From the NCBI GenBank assembly GCA_009911185.1, contig QXWW01000036.1, forward strand, positions 1-46,110: a DNA stretch of 46,110 nt. The letters run 5' to 3'. Below are positions 9,601-18,974 of the stretch, one piece after another. How positions within the stretch are numbered: position 1 is the first letter of the stretch; each line of letters starts with the position of its first letter. A model generated the notes under the pieces. The model did not search any database, was not told the origin of the DNA, and saw nothing but the letters and a program-made list of their open reading frames with translations. This stretch comes from Lachnospiraceae bacterium. GTDB taxonomy: Bacteria; Bacillota; Clostridia; Lachnospirales; Lachnospiraceae. Made by a program: the position numbers and the translations under genes.

Positions 9601-12600
9601 CCGAGCCGGGTGCAAAGGGCAGATCGGACATCATAACCTTGCCGACTCCCCGGATGTTCAGGGTGTAGGTCTCTGTCACGGTTTTATCCTCAGAGGTTAC
9701 TTTTATCTGCAATTCATTCATTCCGGCATTGAAAGGAACCGCCTGTTCCAGCGTGCCTGTACCTGTTCCTACACTGGTTTCACCCTTCAAAATCTCTATA
9801 CTTGCAGCGCTTTCCTCTGCCTGTAATTTTAAAGTAACTTCCTCCAGGGTAGCCGTACCTTCATAGGTCTTCACTTTTTTGTCAAACTCTTCTTTCAATG
9901 AAGCGCCTGCTGCAAATTCCAGTTTCCATAAGTTTGCATTATCTGTTGCGGGAACAAACACAGCAATATGGTAACGTTTCTCTGGAACTATTGTCTCTGG
10001 TTTTACTGTGATTACAACATCGTTCAGCCCTCTTTCAAGGCTAACGGTTGCAGAGTTTCCTTCATAAATGGTTCCATTTGCCGCAATCTTCACAGATGCT
10101 TTTGCTGACTCTGCAGATACATCTATCTTCAGATCGTCCGCGTTATTTGCCGTCCTATACTCATAATCTGTCTCATCTGCTGAGAATCCGGCTAACGCGG
10201 TATTGTTTAATTGAATCCCTGTCACATTGGCATTGGTATCTCCTGATCTGAGTATTGTAAAACCATACTCTGTCTGTGATTTCTGATCTTCCGCCGTAAC
10301 CTTCACGCGAATCACGTTTGCACCTGAAACAAGAGGCAGAGAAAGGTTATTTACGGATGATTTGTTCTCGCTCCTCTTGACAATCTCCTTACCATTTAAG
10401 GTAACTTCGAGAACTGCGTTTTTATCTTTTGCAGCAAGATTTGCAACCGCTGCCGTCTGTTCTGCACTTGCCGTTGTCATATAATATTTTGTCCTGCTGT
10501 TAAACGCCTCAAAAGAGTTAACTCCTGTAATCCTGGCTGACTCCAATAATGATTCAGACGCCGGGAATGATACCGAGCCGTCTATCCGCAGCGGCTGCGC
10601 TGCTGTTACAGGAGCGCCGTACAAACCATTACTATCCTGCGGAATTACGACACCCTTGACGTACATTCCAGACAATAAAGCAGGTACATAGAAATCATTT
10701 CCACTTAACCCTGATATAAGTTCATATGTCCCGTTTGCTTCCGAAGACGCCATCCATCTGATAATCGACGCTCCTTCTGTATCATTTTCCGGATCCGTAA
10801 ATCCGGTTAATTCTGCATGCAGCATTCCATTTTCATTAGAACAGGTAACGCCTGTGGCTGACGGCGCGCTATTATTGACTGCCAGCGGAATAGTCTGAAC
10901 TGCTCCATCTCCAACTTTTATCGTTAAATCTGAAAATTCAAACGTATTATTGCCGCCGCCGGCTGCATAAAATCCTACCTTTAAACCTGTGCCTATTGTT
11001 GTATTCTCTATCTCATTTCCCCGGGCCGTCCAGGTCGTTCCATTTTCACTGAAATATGCCTGGACTTTATTTCCTGTCTTTTTCAATCTCAGATAAACGC
11101 TCTCCGAGGAAATATCAGCAACTCCTTCACCTTCGCTTCCTGTCCCATTCATCTCATTTACTACTTTGATTTTGGGAGTGCCGCCCCCATGCTTCCTGCC
11201 GATAAATACATAATTATCAACATTCTTAAAAAGTAACAGCCCTGCCTCTTGCCAGCCGTTCTTTGTCTTATTATGTAACTTAATCGTTACTTCCACATTT
11301 TCCGCATCATTCAGAGAACTTGAGAAGATATTATTTGTGGACTGAGTAGCCCATATTCCCTGACCAAGCGGCTTTGTTCGAATGTTCTTACTGTCTGTAA
11401 TCTGCCAATTTTCCTGATTCGTATTTGACTCATGTTCTACAGTCAAATCTCTGCTAAGCGCATCTTCATCCTTATTGATTATCAGGAGCTTTCTGGCTTC
11501 TAAGCCGTTCACAGTTGCAGCGATTATCTCCACTGCGCCGTTAGAAACGGTTGTCAGTGCTCCGCTGTCAGCATCGATAGTCGCATGATTGGTTTCTGCT
11601 CCGGTCGCCGCGTCGACTACGCTCCATGTAATCTTTCCGGTTGTACTGGCAGGAGTAGTATTTGCCTGATACTGAATGACTTCTCCAATCACTTTTGTAG
11701 ATTCTTTGCCCCCTGCAATAGAGACTGCCGTCGGAAGCTGCGCTGCGTCTTCACCTACTTGTAAAGCTGTGCCGGCTGCTGCCGGAGCTCCGTATAGACC
11801 ATTATCATCTTGCGGTATAACAACTGCTTTTACATATTTTCCTGCCAGGGAAGCAGGAACTGAAATATTGTTTCCTGTCAGACCTGGAATCAGCTCATAG
11901 GTACCTCCCTGCTGCGAGGATGCCATCCATTTTATAATTGGCGTTCCTTCTGTATCTTCTGGATTGCTGTCTGCAAACTGTGACTCTGCACTCAACATGC
12001 CGTTTGCGTAACTGCAGGTGACATTCGATGCAGACGGTGCCGTATTTTCAAATGCCAGCGGAATATTCTCAGCCGCTTCATCTCCAATTTTTATCGTTAG
12101 ATCCGAAAATTCAAACTCATGATTTCCACCGCCAGCCGCATAAAATCCTACCTTCAAACCTGAACATATTTGCGAACTTTCCTTTTCATCGCCTCTCTCT
12201 GTCCAAGTATTTCCGTCTGTGCTGTAATATGCCTGAACCTTCGTTCCTTTCTTTACCAGCTTCAGATAAAGTTCGTCCGGTACCCCGGTGTCACTAACTC
12301 CGGCGCCTTCATTTCCCGTCCCGGCATTTTCCGTCACCACTTGAATCTTAGGAGAGTTATTACCATGCTTTCTTCCTATAAATACATAATTATCCGTATC
12401 TTTAAAAAGCAGAAGCCCTGCCTCCTGATAGTTAGACTGTGTCTTATTATGTAACTTCACCGTCACTTCCACGTTCTCTGCGTCGTTCAGTGAAGTTGAA
12501 AAGATATTATTTGCTCTCTGAGTGGCCCATATTCCGCCTGCAAGCGCTTTGGTCACTATTGTATTACTATCTGTTATCTTCCAATTTCCCTGATTTGCAT

Positions 12601-15124
12601 TTGATTCATTTTCTACAGTTATGCGCTTGCCAAGCATGGCTGCGCCTTTATTTATCACCAGCAATTTTCTGGCTTCCAGACCGCTGGCTGTGGTCGCCAC
12701 GATCTCTACCGCACCGTCAGAAACTGTCGTCAGTTTTCCGTTCGCATCCATCGTAGCGTGTATTGTCTCTCCTCCAGTCGCTGCGTCTTTTACTGCCCAT
12801 GTCACGGTATCCGAACTCGGTGTTACCTGCGCAGAATACTGAATCTCCTCTCCATGCACCTGTGTCGTCTCTTTATTTGGATTTGCCGTAATGGCAATAG
12901 AAGCATTCTCAGGCTTGCCTACGGTAATCGTCTTCCAGTCAGAAACAAATTTCTTACCGCCTGTGATTGTATATGCACGCACCTTAGCGGTTCCATCTTT
13001 TAACGCAGTTACTTTACCTGTATGTGATACCTGGATCACTCCGTCATTCTCGACTGTTTCGTAAGAAACCATTCCGACTGCAGGAATGATTTGCGCATTT
13101 CCTCCAATTGCGATACCGTCTGTATTTACCTTGATATCGCTATCCTCCATATTGTCTTTACTTCCGCCCAGCTTCAGGCCGCCATCGTAAATATTGTCCT
13201 GGATAATCACTTCTTTACATCCATTAAATGCATAAAGATTTGAACTATGGCTGTTGCCATTTGCGGACCCCCGTAAATCTGCCTTTTCTCCTACGCTTAA
13301 GTTGGCCTGTGAAACAGAAAGCCCTACGTTTACTCCAGGATCATAGCGGTAAATACTGTTGCCGCTGAAAGTAACGCCGTTCACGCTTTTCGCATCCAAT
13401 ACTTTTCCATTCTGCAGATAAAATTCATTATTTAAAATTTTAATATTATCATGTACCGTAGCATCCGTAGAAACGGTGGGATTAGTCGGCCCAATTAAGA
13501 TAGCAGCATAACCGGCAGTCGGACGGTAAAATTTATTTCCCTCAATCGTCACGTCTTTTACTGCTCCCGATTCCCGCCAATCCTGCGCGTCATTGGAAAT
13601 GAAAATGGAGGCCATGCCCATGCCGTCAAATATATTATTCTTAATCTCTACTTTTTTTCTGGTAGTTACCAAAATTCCTCTGGTTGGAGTTTCTTTAAAA
13701 ATATTATTCTGAATCAATACTTCCGGCGTATAGGTGATATTCTCCACCACATGCGTGTTCGCTTCGATATTCGGAAGATCGCGATCCAGCGTAATAATAA
13801 TATCCGTTAAACTTCCAGAACCACTTTTATCCGCGCCGTCCTCTCCTGTCGGACCCTGCACGTCAATTACCTTCGCAATGGAATCCTCCACGGCAATCAG
13901 ATTATTTTTGGTAACAAACTCTACCTCATCTCCAACAAAGTAATTGGGAAATCCTGCTGTTTCACCGTGCATATAACGCACCTTAAATTTGTTATCTGCA
14001 AGCTTTTCTACAACCTCATTAAATGTTCCATGTATATTGATGGGGTCGTCATGCGGATTGGAAAAACTACAGTTCTGCACGGTAATTTTTCCTTTACAGC
14101 CAGACATCTGCAAAAAGTCTGCATACCCTGCCGTCGTTCTGCCGCTGCCTTCCGGCGTCTGCAAAATCACATGGTCCAGAGTAAGATTCTCAGAATGCTG
14201 TCCTACAATACCAAATCCATGTAAGAAATGCAGGTTAATATCTTTTAACGTCACGCCTGAACTTTTCCAGAAAAACATGCCTGCATGATCCCTGACAGTC
14301 GGACGCATTTGATAGCATTTTCCATCGACAATATCACTGGGTCTGGAAGAATAGGTAAATTTCAATTTATGCCCTTCCAGTTCTTCAATCGCCGTAACAT
14401 TCTGGAACAAACTTGATCCTCCGCGATAAGTCAGTCCTGTCTTAATATCGCAGATTTGTTTATAAGCCATCCCGTTTTGTCCCGTCCAGTACAATTCCCC
14501 TGTATAGGGACTGACGTCGCTTTTCCATGTAATTGTAGTTCCGTTTACGGAATAATCATAACATTCCGGCACATACATAATTGCCGTATTGCCTTCCACG
14601 GATTGTACCGTTACGTCTACAACCGTAGGCGTCCGAAAATCAAATGAAAAGTCCTCAAATTTGATATTTTTACTGTTGATCGTAGCAAACGTAGTCATCT
14701 TCCCGTGAAACATAAACATGGAACCGTTGCCCCTTAAGGTTACGTTCTCCATATCCTCAAAAAGAAATCCGATTTTTTTCATCTTAAGAGACTGGTTGGT
14801 TCCCACCGTATTCGTAATATAAAGCTCTCTGGCTTCAATCTTATCAGGGTAGATTTGATATTCGCCTTTGGGAAAATCAATCACAACCGGTCCTTCTGCT
14901 TTCTTGGCGGCGTCAATTACTTTTTTAATCGCCATTGCGTTATCTTTTACGCCGCTGGGATCCGCACCATAGTCCATTGCGTTCAAAACAGTTGGATTCT
15001 CTGTTGTTTTAACATTCTTTGTTGAACCCCCCGTTTCTGTCTGTGCCCAAACATTTTGCGGCATCATTACAGAAAACACCATACATAATACCATTACTAC
15101 TGAAAGTATTCTCTTCCTCTCCAT
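6650..15124 (-). CDS. Giant secreted GH110-like alpha-1,3-galactosidase with CBM51 and repeat modules
   Basis: An exported protein of about 2,824 aa. Residues 1-27 are a signal peptide (MERKRILSVVMVLCMVFSVM, then QNVWA). About 42-615 is a right-handed beta-helix resembling GH110 exo-alpha-1,3-galactosidases, with YGADPSGVKDN, FMFHGKMT, DFSFDFRTPTVVDVTV, EGSGRTTAGYADF, HDDPINIHGT (358-367; its Asp pair is a catalytic candidate) and RGILVTTRKKVEIKNN. About 740-1515 are two copies of a Big_2-like plus concanavalin-like (LLLFK..DNYVFIGRKHG) unit. About 1520-1825 are cadherin-like sandwiches. About 1828-1973 is an NPCBM/CBM51 domain (SDLPFAPGSASGWGSLQ, SGVGGHADMDVVY). About 1973-2645 are four FIVAR plus atypical Ig units. 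The tail is an MBG-like domain and a very lysine-rich Fn3 domain. There is no LPXTG or SLH anchor. GH110 and CBM51 both act on blood-group-B or alpha-galactosyl glycans, so host mucin foraging is likely. ATG 15124 was chosen for its AAGGAGA site and signal peptide; a GTG lies ten codons upstream. Confidence 0.88.
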   Translation of the reverse strand: MERKRILSVVMVLCMVFSVMMPQNVWAQTETGGSTKNVKTTENPTVLNAMDYGADPSGVKDNAMAIKKVIDAAKKAEGPVVIDFPKGEYQIYPDKIEARELYITNTVGTNQSLKMKKIGFLFEDMENVTLRGNGSMFMFHGKMTTFATINSKNIKFEDFSFDFRTPTVVDVTVQSVEGNTAIMYVPECYDYSVNGTTITWKSDVSPYTGELYWTGQNGMAYKQICDIKTGLTYRGGSSLFQNVTAIEELEGHKLKFTYSSRPSDIVDGKCYQMRPTVRDHAGMFFWKSSGVTLKDINLHFLHGFGIVGQHSENLTLDHVILQTPEGSGRTTAGYADFLQMSGCKGKITVQNCSFSNPHDDPINIHGTFNEVVEKLADNKFKVRYMHGETAGFPNYFVGDEVEFVTKNNLIAVEDSIAKVIDVQGPTGEDGADKSGSGSLTDIIITLDRDLPNIEANTHVVENITYTPEVLIQNNIFKETPTRGILVTTRKKVEIKNNIFDGMGMASIFISNDAQDWRESGAVKDVTIEGNKFYRPTAGYAAILIGPTNPTVSTDATVHDNIKILNNEFYLQNGKVLDAKSVNGVTFSGNSIYRYDPGVNVGLSVSQANLSVGEKADLRGSANGNSHSSNLYAFNGCKEVIIQDNIYDGGLKLGGSKDNMEDSDIKVNTDGIAIGGNAQIIPAVGMVSYETVENDGVIQVSHTGKVTALKDGTAKVRAYTITGGKKFVSDWKTITVGKPENASIAITANPNKETTQVHGEEIQYSAQVTPSSDTVTWAVKDAATGGETIHATMDANGKLTTVSDGAVEIVATTASGLEARKLLVINKGAAMLGKRITVENESNANQGNWKITDSNTIVTKALAGGIWATQRANNIFSTSLNDAENVEVTVKLHNKTQSNYQEAGLLLFKDTDNYVFIGRKHGNNSPKIQVVTENAGTGNEGAGVSDTGVPDELYLKLVKKGTKVQAYYSTDGNTWTERGDEKESSQICSGLKVGFYAAGGGNHEFEFSDLTIKIGDEAAENIPLAFENTAPSASNVTCSYANGMLSAESQFADSNPEDTEGTPIIKWMASSQQGGTYELIPGLTGNNISVPASLAGKYVKAVVIPQDDNGLYGAPAAAGTALQVGEDAAQLPTAVSIAGGKESTKVIGEVIQYQANTTPASTTGKITWSVVDAATGAETNHATIDADSGALTTVSNGAVEIIAATVNGLEARKLLIINKDEDALSRDLTVEHESNTNQENWQITDSKNIRTKPLGQGIWATQSTNNIFSSSLNDAENVEVTIKLHNKTKNGWQEAGLLLFKNVDNYVFIGRKHGGGTPKIKVVNEMNGTGSEGEGVADISSESVYLRLKKTGNKVQAYFSENGTTWTARGNEIENTTIGTGLKVGFYAAGGGNNTFEFSDLTIKVGDGAVQTIPLAVNNSAPSATGVTCSNENGMLHAELTGFTDPENDTEGASIIRWMASSEANGTYELISGLSGNDFYVPALLSGMYVKGVVIPQDSNGLYGAPVTAAQPLRIDGSVSFPASESLLESARITGVNSFEAFNSRTKYYMTTASAEQTAAVANLAAKDKNAVLEVTLNGKEIVKRSENKSSVNNLSLPLVSGANVIRVKVTAEDQKSQTEYGFTILRSGDTNANVTGIQLNNTALAGFSADETDYEYRTANNADDLKIDVSAESAKASVKIAANGTIYEGNSATVSLERGLNDVVITVKPETIVPEKRYHIAVFVPATDNANLWKLEFAAGASLKEEFDKKVKTYEGTATLEEVTLKLQAEESAASIEILKGETSVGTGTGTLEQAVPFNAGMNELQIKVTSEDKTVTETYTLNIRGVGKVMMSDLPFAPGSASGWGSLQLNKSVEGNPIRLWVDGEEKVFASGVGGHADMDVVYNIEGMGFTEFTAYMGLDREAGEQGSITYSIYLDDAEQPVWTSGDTELKRDTEAAFAQISLEGAKKIKIHADKGANNSNDHASIGNGVFYTKLVDKTDLNEAIKTAKTYTPESKYTAESWSALQTALSGAEEVAADANAKQDAIDEKAQALQAAIENMKTKAKETAEQAVAADKEALEAPEIGEDRTVTLPTAGVNGSTITWESGSDAIRIDGATAIVKHGNKPIIVILKATITSGEGEDMVSDTKTFTVTVPEGSGDIADKTELNAAIAEAEKYTEEEIYTEASWSALQTALEEARQTAADEEATEEEVAEKTNALTTAMENLKTKAKEAAEQVVAAAKEALQKPEIGTDDTFTLPTEGEGGSIITWESDNDAIRIEGSTAVVTRGEKAVTVTLTATITSGTGDDMASDTKTFTIEVPALGGSGNEPADRTDLNAAIAEAEKITEEDIYTAESWSVFQTALEEARQTAADEEATEEEITEKTNALTAAMENLKTKAREDAEQAVAGDKEALRKPEIGTDDTFTLPTEGENGSTITWESDNDAIRIEGATATVTRGEKAVTVTLTATITSGTGNDMVSDTKTFTIKVPALGGESGEPADKTGLNAAIAEAEKYIEEEIYTEASWSVFQTALEEARQTAADEEATEEEIAEKTDALTTAIKNLKTKAKEAAEQAVAIDKGVLVKPEIGIGDTLVLPTQGASGSIITWTSNHDAIKVYGGTATVTRGDMPVMVTLTATIAFGAGSDMVMDTVSFEILVPAKEVSVTRTDISKTAKVTVSPSTCTYNGKKQRPKVAVKIGNTALVSGVDYTVDYKNNVQVGKASATITGIGNYMGTVTKTFQIVPKATSIKGKITAKSKGFIVKWAKASKSSVTGYEVQYSTDKKFKKKATKTKTIKKASTTKLAVKKLKAKKKYYVRVRTYKKVKNAKYVSKWSKVKTVTTRK
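7190..9205 (-). repeat. Four tandem ~510-bp coding repeats (FIVAR + Ig-like units)
   Basis: Inside the GH110 gene, units of about 170 codons follow each other, with starts near 9205, 8692, 8183 and 7674. Each encodes a helical FIVAR module (ASWSALQTALEEARQTAADE type) and an atypical Ig-like module (PEIG..TLPT..G..ITWES..DAI type). The second, third and fourth units are close to identical in long DNA stretches (for example around 7540-7590, 8050-8100 and 8560-8610). The first unit is more diverged. Such identity suggests recent duplication or gene conversion and allows change in copy number. Confidence 0.85.
10580..12905 (-). repeat. Two tandem ~1,165-bp coding repeats (Big_2 + lectin-like + linker)
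   Basis: Two successive units of the GH110 gene, with their starts near 12905 and 11740, encode the same module order. First comes an Ig-like Big_2-type domain with the landmark GLEARKLL, then a concanavalin/DUF1349-like domain (LHNKT, EAGLLLFK, VGFYAAGGGN, FEFSDLTIK), then a beta-sandwich linker (IPQD.NGLYGAP). The protein copies are clearly similar but no longer identical, so this duplication is older than that of the 510-bp units. Confidence 0.8.
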
Positions 15125-15221
15125 ACATTCTCCTTCCTTCTTTGTATTCCTCACCTATAAATCCCTTATATTTTGCATTATTTTTATGCATTCCTCCTCT
15201 CGTTTTTTATTTCATGCAACT

Positions 15222-15250
15222 AATATACCATCTATTTGCACAAAAGGCAA
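15222..15250 (-). promoter_or_regulatory. Candidate sigma-A promoter of the GH110 gene
   Basis: Minus strand TTGCCT, a 17-base spacer and TATATT, ending about 98 bases before the chosen ATG. A second candidate lies just upstream at 15259-15287 (perfect TTGACA, 17 bases, weak CATAAA). The sequence between them is AT-rich and could hold a regulator site. No clear cre box was seen. Confidence 0.5.
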
Positions 15251-15405
15251 CCACTATTTTTATGGTTTTTACACAAAATATTGTCAACCTAAATTTATAT
15301 TTCTGAAAAGTATTTTAGAAGGAGAGCATTAGGAACAAAGCAGGCAAGCCCGCTTCTACAGCAAACATGTTTTTACATTTTAATGAAACAAAGCCTTTTC
15401 TATAG

Positions 15406-15459
15406 AAAAAAATAAACCTCACTGCAGGTACGGAATGCCCATACCTGCAGTGGGGTTTG
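15406..15459 (-). terminator. Terminator after tpiA
   Basis: On the minus strand AACCCCACTGCAGGTA pairs with TACCTGCAGTGAGGTT around a short loop, followed by TATTTTTTTC. The stem is about 15 pairs with one wobble. It ends the pgk-tpiA transcript 36 bases after the tpiA stop. Confidence 0.9.
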
Positions 15460-15494
15460 TAAATATTACACCTTATTTGCAAAATAGCTCTGCG

Positions 15495-16244
15495 TTATTT
15501 GTAATTAACAATCTTACCAAAATCAGCCTTAAGAGATGCGCCGCCAACAAGTCCACCGTCAATATCCGGTTTGGAAAACAGCTCTGCTGCATTGCCTGCA
15601 TTCACTGAGCCGCCGTACTGGATACGGATTGCCTCCGCAGTAGCCTCATCATATACTTCTTTAATACAGGCGCGGATTGCCGCGCACACTTCCTCCGCCT
15701 GGTCAGAAGTAGCCGTCTCACCCGTGCCGATTGCCCAGATCGGCTCATACGCAATTACTGCCGTCTTTGCCTGATCTGCAGTCACATTCTGAAACGCAAT
15801 CTTGATCTGCATGCGGATCCAGTCAATGTAGATTCCCTGTTTTCTCTGAGTCAGGGATTCTCCGCAGCAGATAATAGGCGTAATGCCATGTTCAAACGCC
15901 TTCAATACCTTTTTATTCACGGTTTCGTCCGTCTCTGCAAAATATTCTCTTCGCTCGGAATGACCTAATACCACATATTTCACACCGGCGTCCGTGAGCA
16001 TATCCGGAGCAATCTCTCCTGTGTATGCTCCGCTCTCCTCAAAATACATATTCTCCGCGCCAATGTTGATATTAGACCCTTTTGCAGCTTCCATTGCAGG
16101 AATAATATCAATAGCGGGAACACAGAACACTACGTCGACTTCATCATTCGCAACCAAAGGCTTTAATTCATTCACCAACGCAACAGCCTGGCTTGGTGTC
16201 TTGTTCATTTTCCAGTTTCCTGCAATAATTTTCTTTCTTGCCAT
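15495..16244 (-). CDS. tpiA: Triosephosphate isomerase
   Basis: A glycolytic enzyme interconverting dihydroxyacetone phosphate and glyceraldehyde 3-phosphate in the cytoplasm. Its 249 aa are the usual full length. The active site is complete: Asn and Lys in GNWKMNK, the histidine in [12 protein letters not shown], the catalytic glutamate in [11 protein letters not shown] (flexible loop 6), and the phosphate-binding YGGSVN and [16 protein letters not shown] precedes the ATG. It follows pgk by 42 bases on the same strand and is followed by a strong terminator, so it is the last gene of that unit. Confidence 0.97.
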   Translation of the reverse strand: MARKKIIAGNWKMNKTPSQAVALVNELKPLVANDEVDVVFCVPAIDIIPAMEAAKGSNINIGAENMYFEESGAYTGEIAPDMLTDAGVKYVVLGHSERREYFAETDETVNKKVLKAFEHGITPIICCGESLTQRKQGIYIDWIRMQIKIAFQNVTADQAKTAVIAYEPIWAIGTGETATSDQAEEVCAAIRACIKEVYDEATAEAIRIQYGGSVNAGNAAELFSKPDIDGGLVGGASLKADFGKIVNYK

Positions 16245-16286
16245 AATCTTATCCTCTTTTTCTTATCTAATAAATTTTGATTTTAT

Positions 16287-17495
16287 CTATTTATTTGTCG
16301 CTGCCGCTACTCCGGGAAGTTCTTTTCCTTCCAGGAACTCCAAAGAAGCGCCGCCGCCAGTGGAAATATGGCTCATCTTATCGCCAAAGCCCAACTGGTT
16401 GACCGCTGCTGCGGAATCTCCGCCTCCAATAATTGTAGTTGCGTCTGTCTCTGCCAATGCTTTTGCAACGGCAATCGTTCCTTCTGCGAGCGTCGGATTC
16501 TCAAATACACCCATAGGTCCGTTCCATACTACCGTCTTTGCAGATTTTACAGCTTCCGCGAACAATTCTGCTGTCTTCGGTCCAATATCGCAGCCTTCAC
16601 GGTCTGCAGGCATCTTATCTGATTCATAAATTTCCACCTCAACCGCAGCGTCGATTGGGTTGGGGAAATCCGTAATGGTTGCAGAATCAACAGGCAGCAA
16701 CAGTTTCTTGCCAAGCTTCTCTGCCTTTGCCAGCATTTCTTTACAGTAGTCCAGCTTACTGTCGTCCACCAGGGATTTTCCAATCTCATATCCCTGCGCC
16801 TTCAAAAAAGTATAAGCCATACCGCCGCCGATAATCAGGGTATCGCATTTCTCCAGCAAATTAGAAATAACGTTTAATTTATCGGCAACTTTAGCACCGC
16901 CTAAAATAGCGACAAACGGTCTGACCGGATTTTCCACGGCATTTCCAAGGAAATCAATTTCTTTTTGCATCAGATATCCAACGGCTGCCGTCTCCACTAA
17001 CTCAGAAACACCTACATTTGAGCAATGCGCTCTGTGAGCCGTTCCGAACGCGTCATTTACAAAAATATCGCAAAGAGAAGCCAGATCCTTGGAGAATGCT
17101 TCTCCATTCTTCGTCTCTTCCGCTCTGTAACGGGTATTCTCAAGCAAGACAATATCGCCATCTTTCATAGCTTCCACTGCTGCTTTGGCATTGGTTCCCA
17201 CTACCTCCGGATCTGCCGCAAATTTCACTTCCTGACCCAGCAATTCTGTAAGCCTTGCCGCTACTGGCGCCAGGGATAATTCCGGTTTTGGCTCTCCCTT
17301 AGGTTTGCCCAGATGAGAACAGAGGATTACTTTCCCTCCGTCCGCCACTAATTTCTTAATGGTAGGCAGAGCCGCTACCAGACGGTTCTCATCGGTAATC
17401 TTACCATCCTTTAAAGGTACGTTAAAATCACAACGGCAAAGCACGCGTTTTCCACTTACATTAATATCATCCACAGAAATTTTATTTAAAGACAT
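16287..17495 (-). CDS. pgk: Phosphoglycerate kinase
   Basis: Transfers a phosphate from 1,3-bisphosphoglycerate to ADP in glycolysis. The protein is a complete 402 aa. Family signatures seen include the N-terminal substrate site [47 protein letters not shown], the hinge [16 protein letters not shown], and the nucleotide site GPMGVFENP and GGGDSAAAV with [13 protein letters not shown] at the end. AGGAGGT precedes the ATG. It lies between gap and tpiA, but a terminator separates it from gap. It therefore either has its own promoter in the 100-base gap or is expressed by read-through. Confidence 0.97.
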   Translation of the reverse strand: MSLNKISVDDINVSGKRVLCRCDFNVPLKDGKITDENRLVAALPTIKKLVADGGKVILCSHLGKPKGEPKPELSLAPVAARLTELLGQEVKFAADPEVVGTNAKAAVEAMKDGDIVLLENTRYRAEETKNGEAFSKDLASLCDIFVNDAFGTAHRAHCSNVGVSELVETAAVGYLMQKEIDFLGNAVENPVRPFVAILGGAKVADKLNVISNLLEKCDTLIIGGGMAYTFLKAQGYEIGKSLVDDSKLDYCKEMLAKAEKLGKKLLLPVDSATITDFPNPIDAAVEVEIYESDKMPADREGCDIGPKTAELFAEAVKSAKTVVWNGPMGVFENPTLAEGTIAVAKALAETDATTIIGGGDSAAAVNQLGFGDKMSHISTGGGASLEFLEGKELPGVAAATNK

Positions 17496-17596
17496 TTTTT
17501 TACCTCCTGAATTTGTTCTAAAAACGCAGAAAAAATTTTCCTCTGCACGCTGGGCACATACTCACAACGGCTAATTTCTTATGTAGCCCGCGTATT

Positions 17597-17634
17597 CAAA
17601 AAAGGACCCGGCCCTTGATAGACCGGACCCTTTC
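17597..17634 (-). terminator. Terminator between gap and pgk
   Basis: On the minus strand GGGTCCGGTC pairs with GGCCGGGTCC (some G-U pairs), followed by TTTTTTG. It lies 26 bases after the gap stop codon and should insulate gap, or attenuate transcription into pgk-tpiA. Confidence 0.85.
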
Positions 17635-17659
17635 GTGAGTCTTATCTGTACTCGACAGC

Positions 17660-18676
17660 TTATGCCAATTCGCTGAAATATTTGATCGTACGAACCATCT
17701 GGCTGGTATAGCTGTTCTCATTGTCGTACCAGGAAACAACCTGTACTTCATATAAATCATCAGCTACCTTGGAAACCATGGTCTGTGTGGAATCAAACAG
17801 AGAACCAAATCTCATTCCAACGATATCGGAGGAAACAATCTCGTCCTCATTGTAACCGAAGGATTCATTCGCTGCTGCCTTCATAGCTGCATTGATGCCG
17901 TCAACGGTTACATCTGCGCCTTTCACAACTGCTGTCAGAATGGTGGTAGAACCTGTCGGGGTGGGTACACGCTGAGCAGAACCGATAAGCTTGCCATTCA
18001 ATTCAGGAATAACCAGACCAATTGCCTTAGCAGCGCCTGTGCTGTTGGGAACAATATTGACTGCCGCTGCACGGGATCTTCTCAGATCGCCTTTTCTCTG
18101 AGGTCCGTCCAGAGTCATCTGGTCGCCTGTGTATGCATGGATGGTGCACATAATACCAGACTGGATAGCCGCATATTTATTCAGAGCGTCAGCCATAGGC
18201 GCCAAACAGTTTGTTGTACAGGAAGCTGCAGAAATGATCGTGTCCTCAGCCTTGAGTGTTTCATGGTTTGTATTGAAAACGATAGTAGGAAGGTCATTTC
18301 CTGCCGGAGCAGAGATAACAACCTTGCGGGCGCCTGCATTGATATGAGCCTGTGCCTTGTCCTTGGAGGTATAGAATCCGGAACACTCCAGAACAACGTC
18401 TACCTTCAATTCTCCCCATGGGCAGTTATTTGCATCCGGGAAAGCGTAGATTTTGATTTCTTTTCCGTCAACGGTAATGGAATCTTCTCCTGCAGACACC
18501 TTGTCCGCTAATTCATACTTACCCTGAGATGAATCATACTTCAACAAATGCGCTAACATTTTAGGGCTTGTTAAATCGTTGATTGCTACAACTTCGTATC
18601 CTTCTGCACCAAACATCTGTCTGAATGCCAAACGTCCGATACGGCCGAAACCATTGATTGCTACTCTTACTGACAT
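17660..18676 (-). CDS. gap: Glyceraldehyde-3-phosphate dehydrogenase, NAD-dependent type
   Basis: Oxidises glyceraldehyde 3-phosphate to 1,3-bisphosphoglycerate. The protein has 338 aa from the ATG at 18676, which has AGGAGGA just upstream; an 18-codon extension in the same frame is not needed. The NAD fold begins [10 protein letters not shown]. Asp34 in AINDL fits NAD rather than NADP preference. Catalytic Cys153 is in [12 protein letters not shown], and the substrate regions are [18 protein letters not shown] and [10 protein letters not shown]. It appears to be a single-gene unit, with a good promoter upstream and a terminator downstream. Confidence 0.97.
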   Translation of the reverse strand: MSVRVAINGFGRIGRLAFRQMFGAEGYEVVAINDLTSPKMLAHLLKYDSSQGKYELADKVSAGEDSITVDGKEIKIYAFPDANNCPWGELKVDVVLECSGFYTSKDKAQAHINAGARKVVISAPAGNDLPTIVFNTNHETLKAEDTIISAASCTTNCLAPMADALNKYAAIQSGIMCTIHAYTGDQMTLDGPQRKGDLRRSRAAAVNIVPNSTGAAKAIGLVIPELNGKLIGSAQRVPTPTGSTTILTAVVKGADVTVDGINAAMKAAANESFGYNEDEIVSSDIVGMRFGSLFDSTQTMVSKVADDLYEVQVVSWYDNENSYTSQMVRTIKYFSELA

Positions 18677-18739
18677 GATAATTCCTCCTAATTTTGAATG
18701 AATTTTTATTTCTTTGGATATATTACCCAACCTGTTTAT

Positions 18740-18768
18740 ATTTTAACTAATATCTGTAAAAAATTCAA
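18740..18768 (-). promoter_or_regulatory. Sigma-A promoter of gap
   Basis: Minus strand TTGAAT, a 17-base spacer and TAAAAT, about 64 bases before the gap ATG. The AT-rich spacer and near-consensus -10 fit a strongly expressed glycolytic gene. Confidence 0.7.
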
Positions 18769-18809
18769 GGGGCTTTTTCAACTTTGTTGCTTTTTCAGCC
18801 AGAAAATAG

Positions 18810-18838
18810 TTACGTTCACAGGTACTCTGTGAACGTAA
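18810..18838. repeat. Perfect 12-bp inverted repeat upstream of gap
   Basis: TTACGTTCACAG and CTGTGAACGTAA are separated by GTACT. It lies about 40 bases upstream of the gap -35 box and about 135 bases after the thiN stop. Neither strand has a good T-run after the stem, so a regulator-binding site or a weak terminator of the thiN operon are both possible. Confidence 0.5.
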
Positions 18839-18974
18839 TTTCATATGTCTATTTAAAACTGCCTGCAGCAATTCGGGTATATGCTTTGCCCATTACGGAA
18901 TTGGCCCTGCCAATCAGAACAGTGAGCGGCCGAGCAATGAACGGTGACAGAAAATAACGGGAACCGCCAGAGAT

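Noticed and set aside
15009-15191. 60-codon minus-strand frame with GGAGG just before its ATG, overlapping the start of the GH110 gene
   Set aside because: The ribosome site almost touches the ATG, the peptide has no family features, and most of the frame lies out of phase inside the signal peptide region of the large gene.
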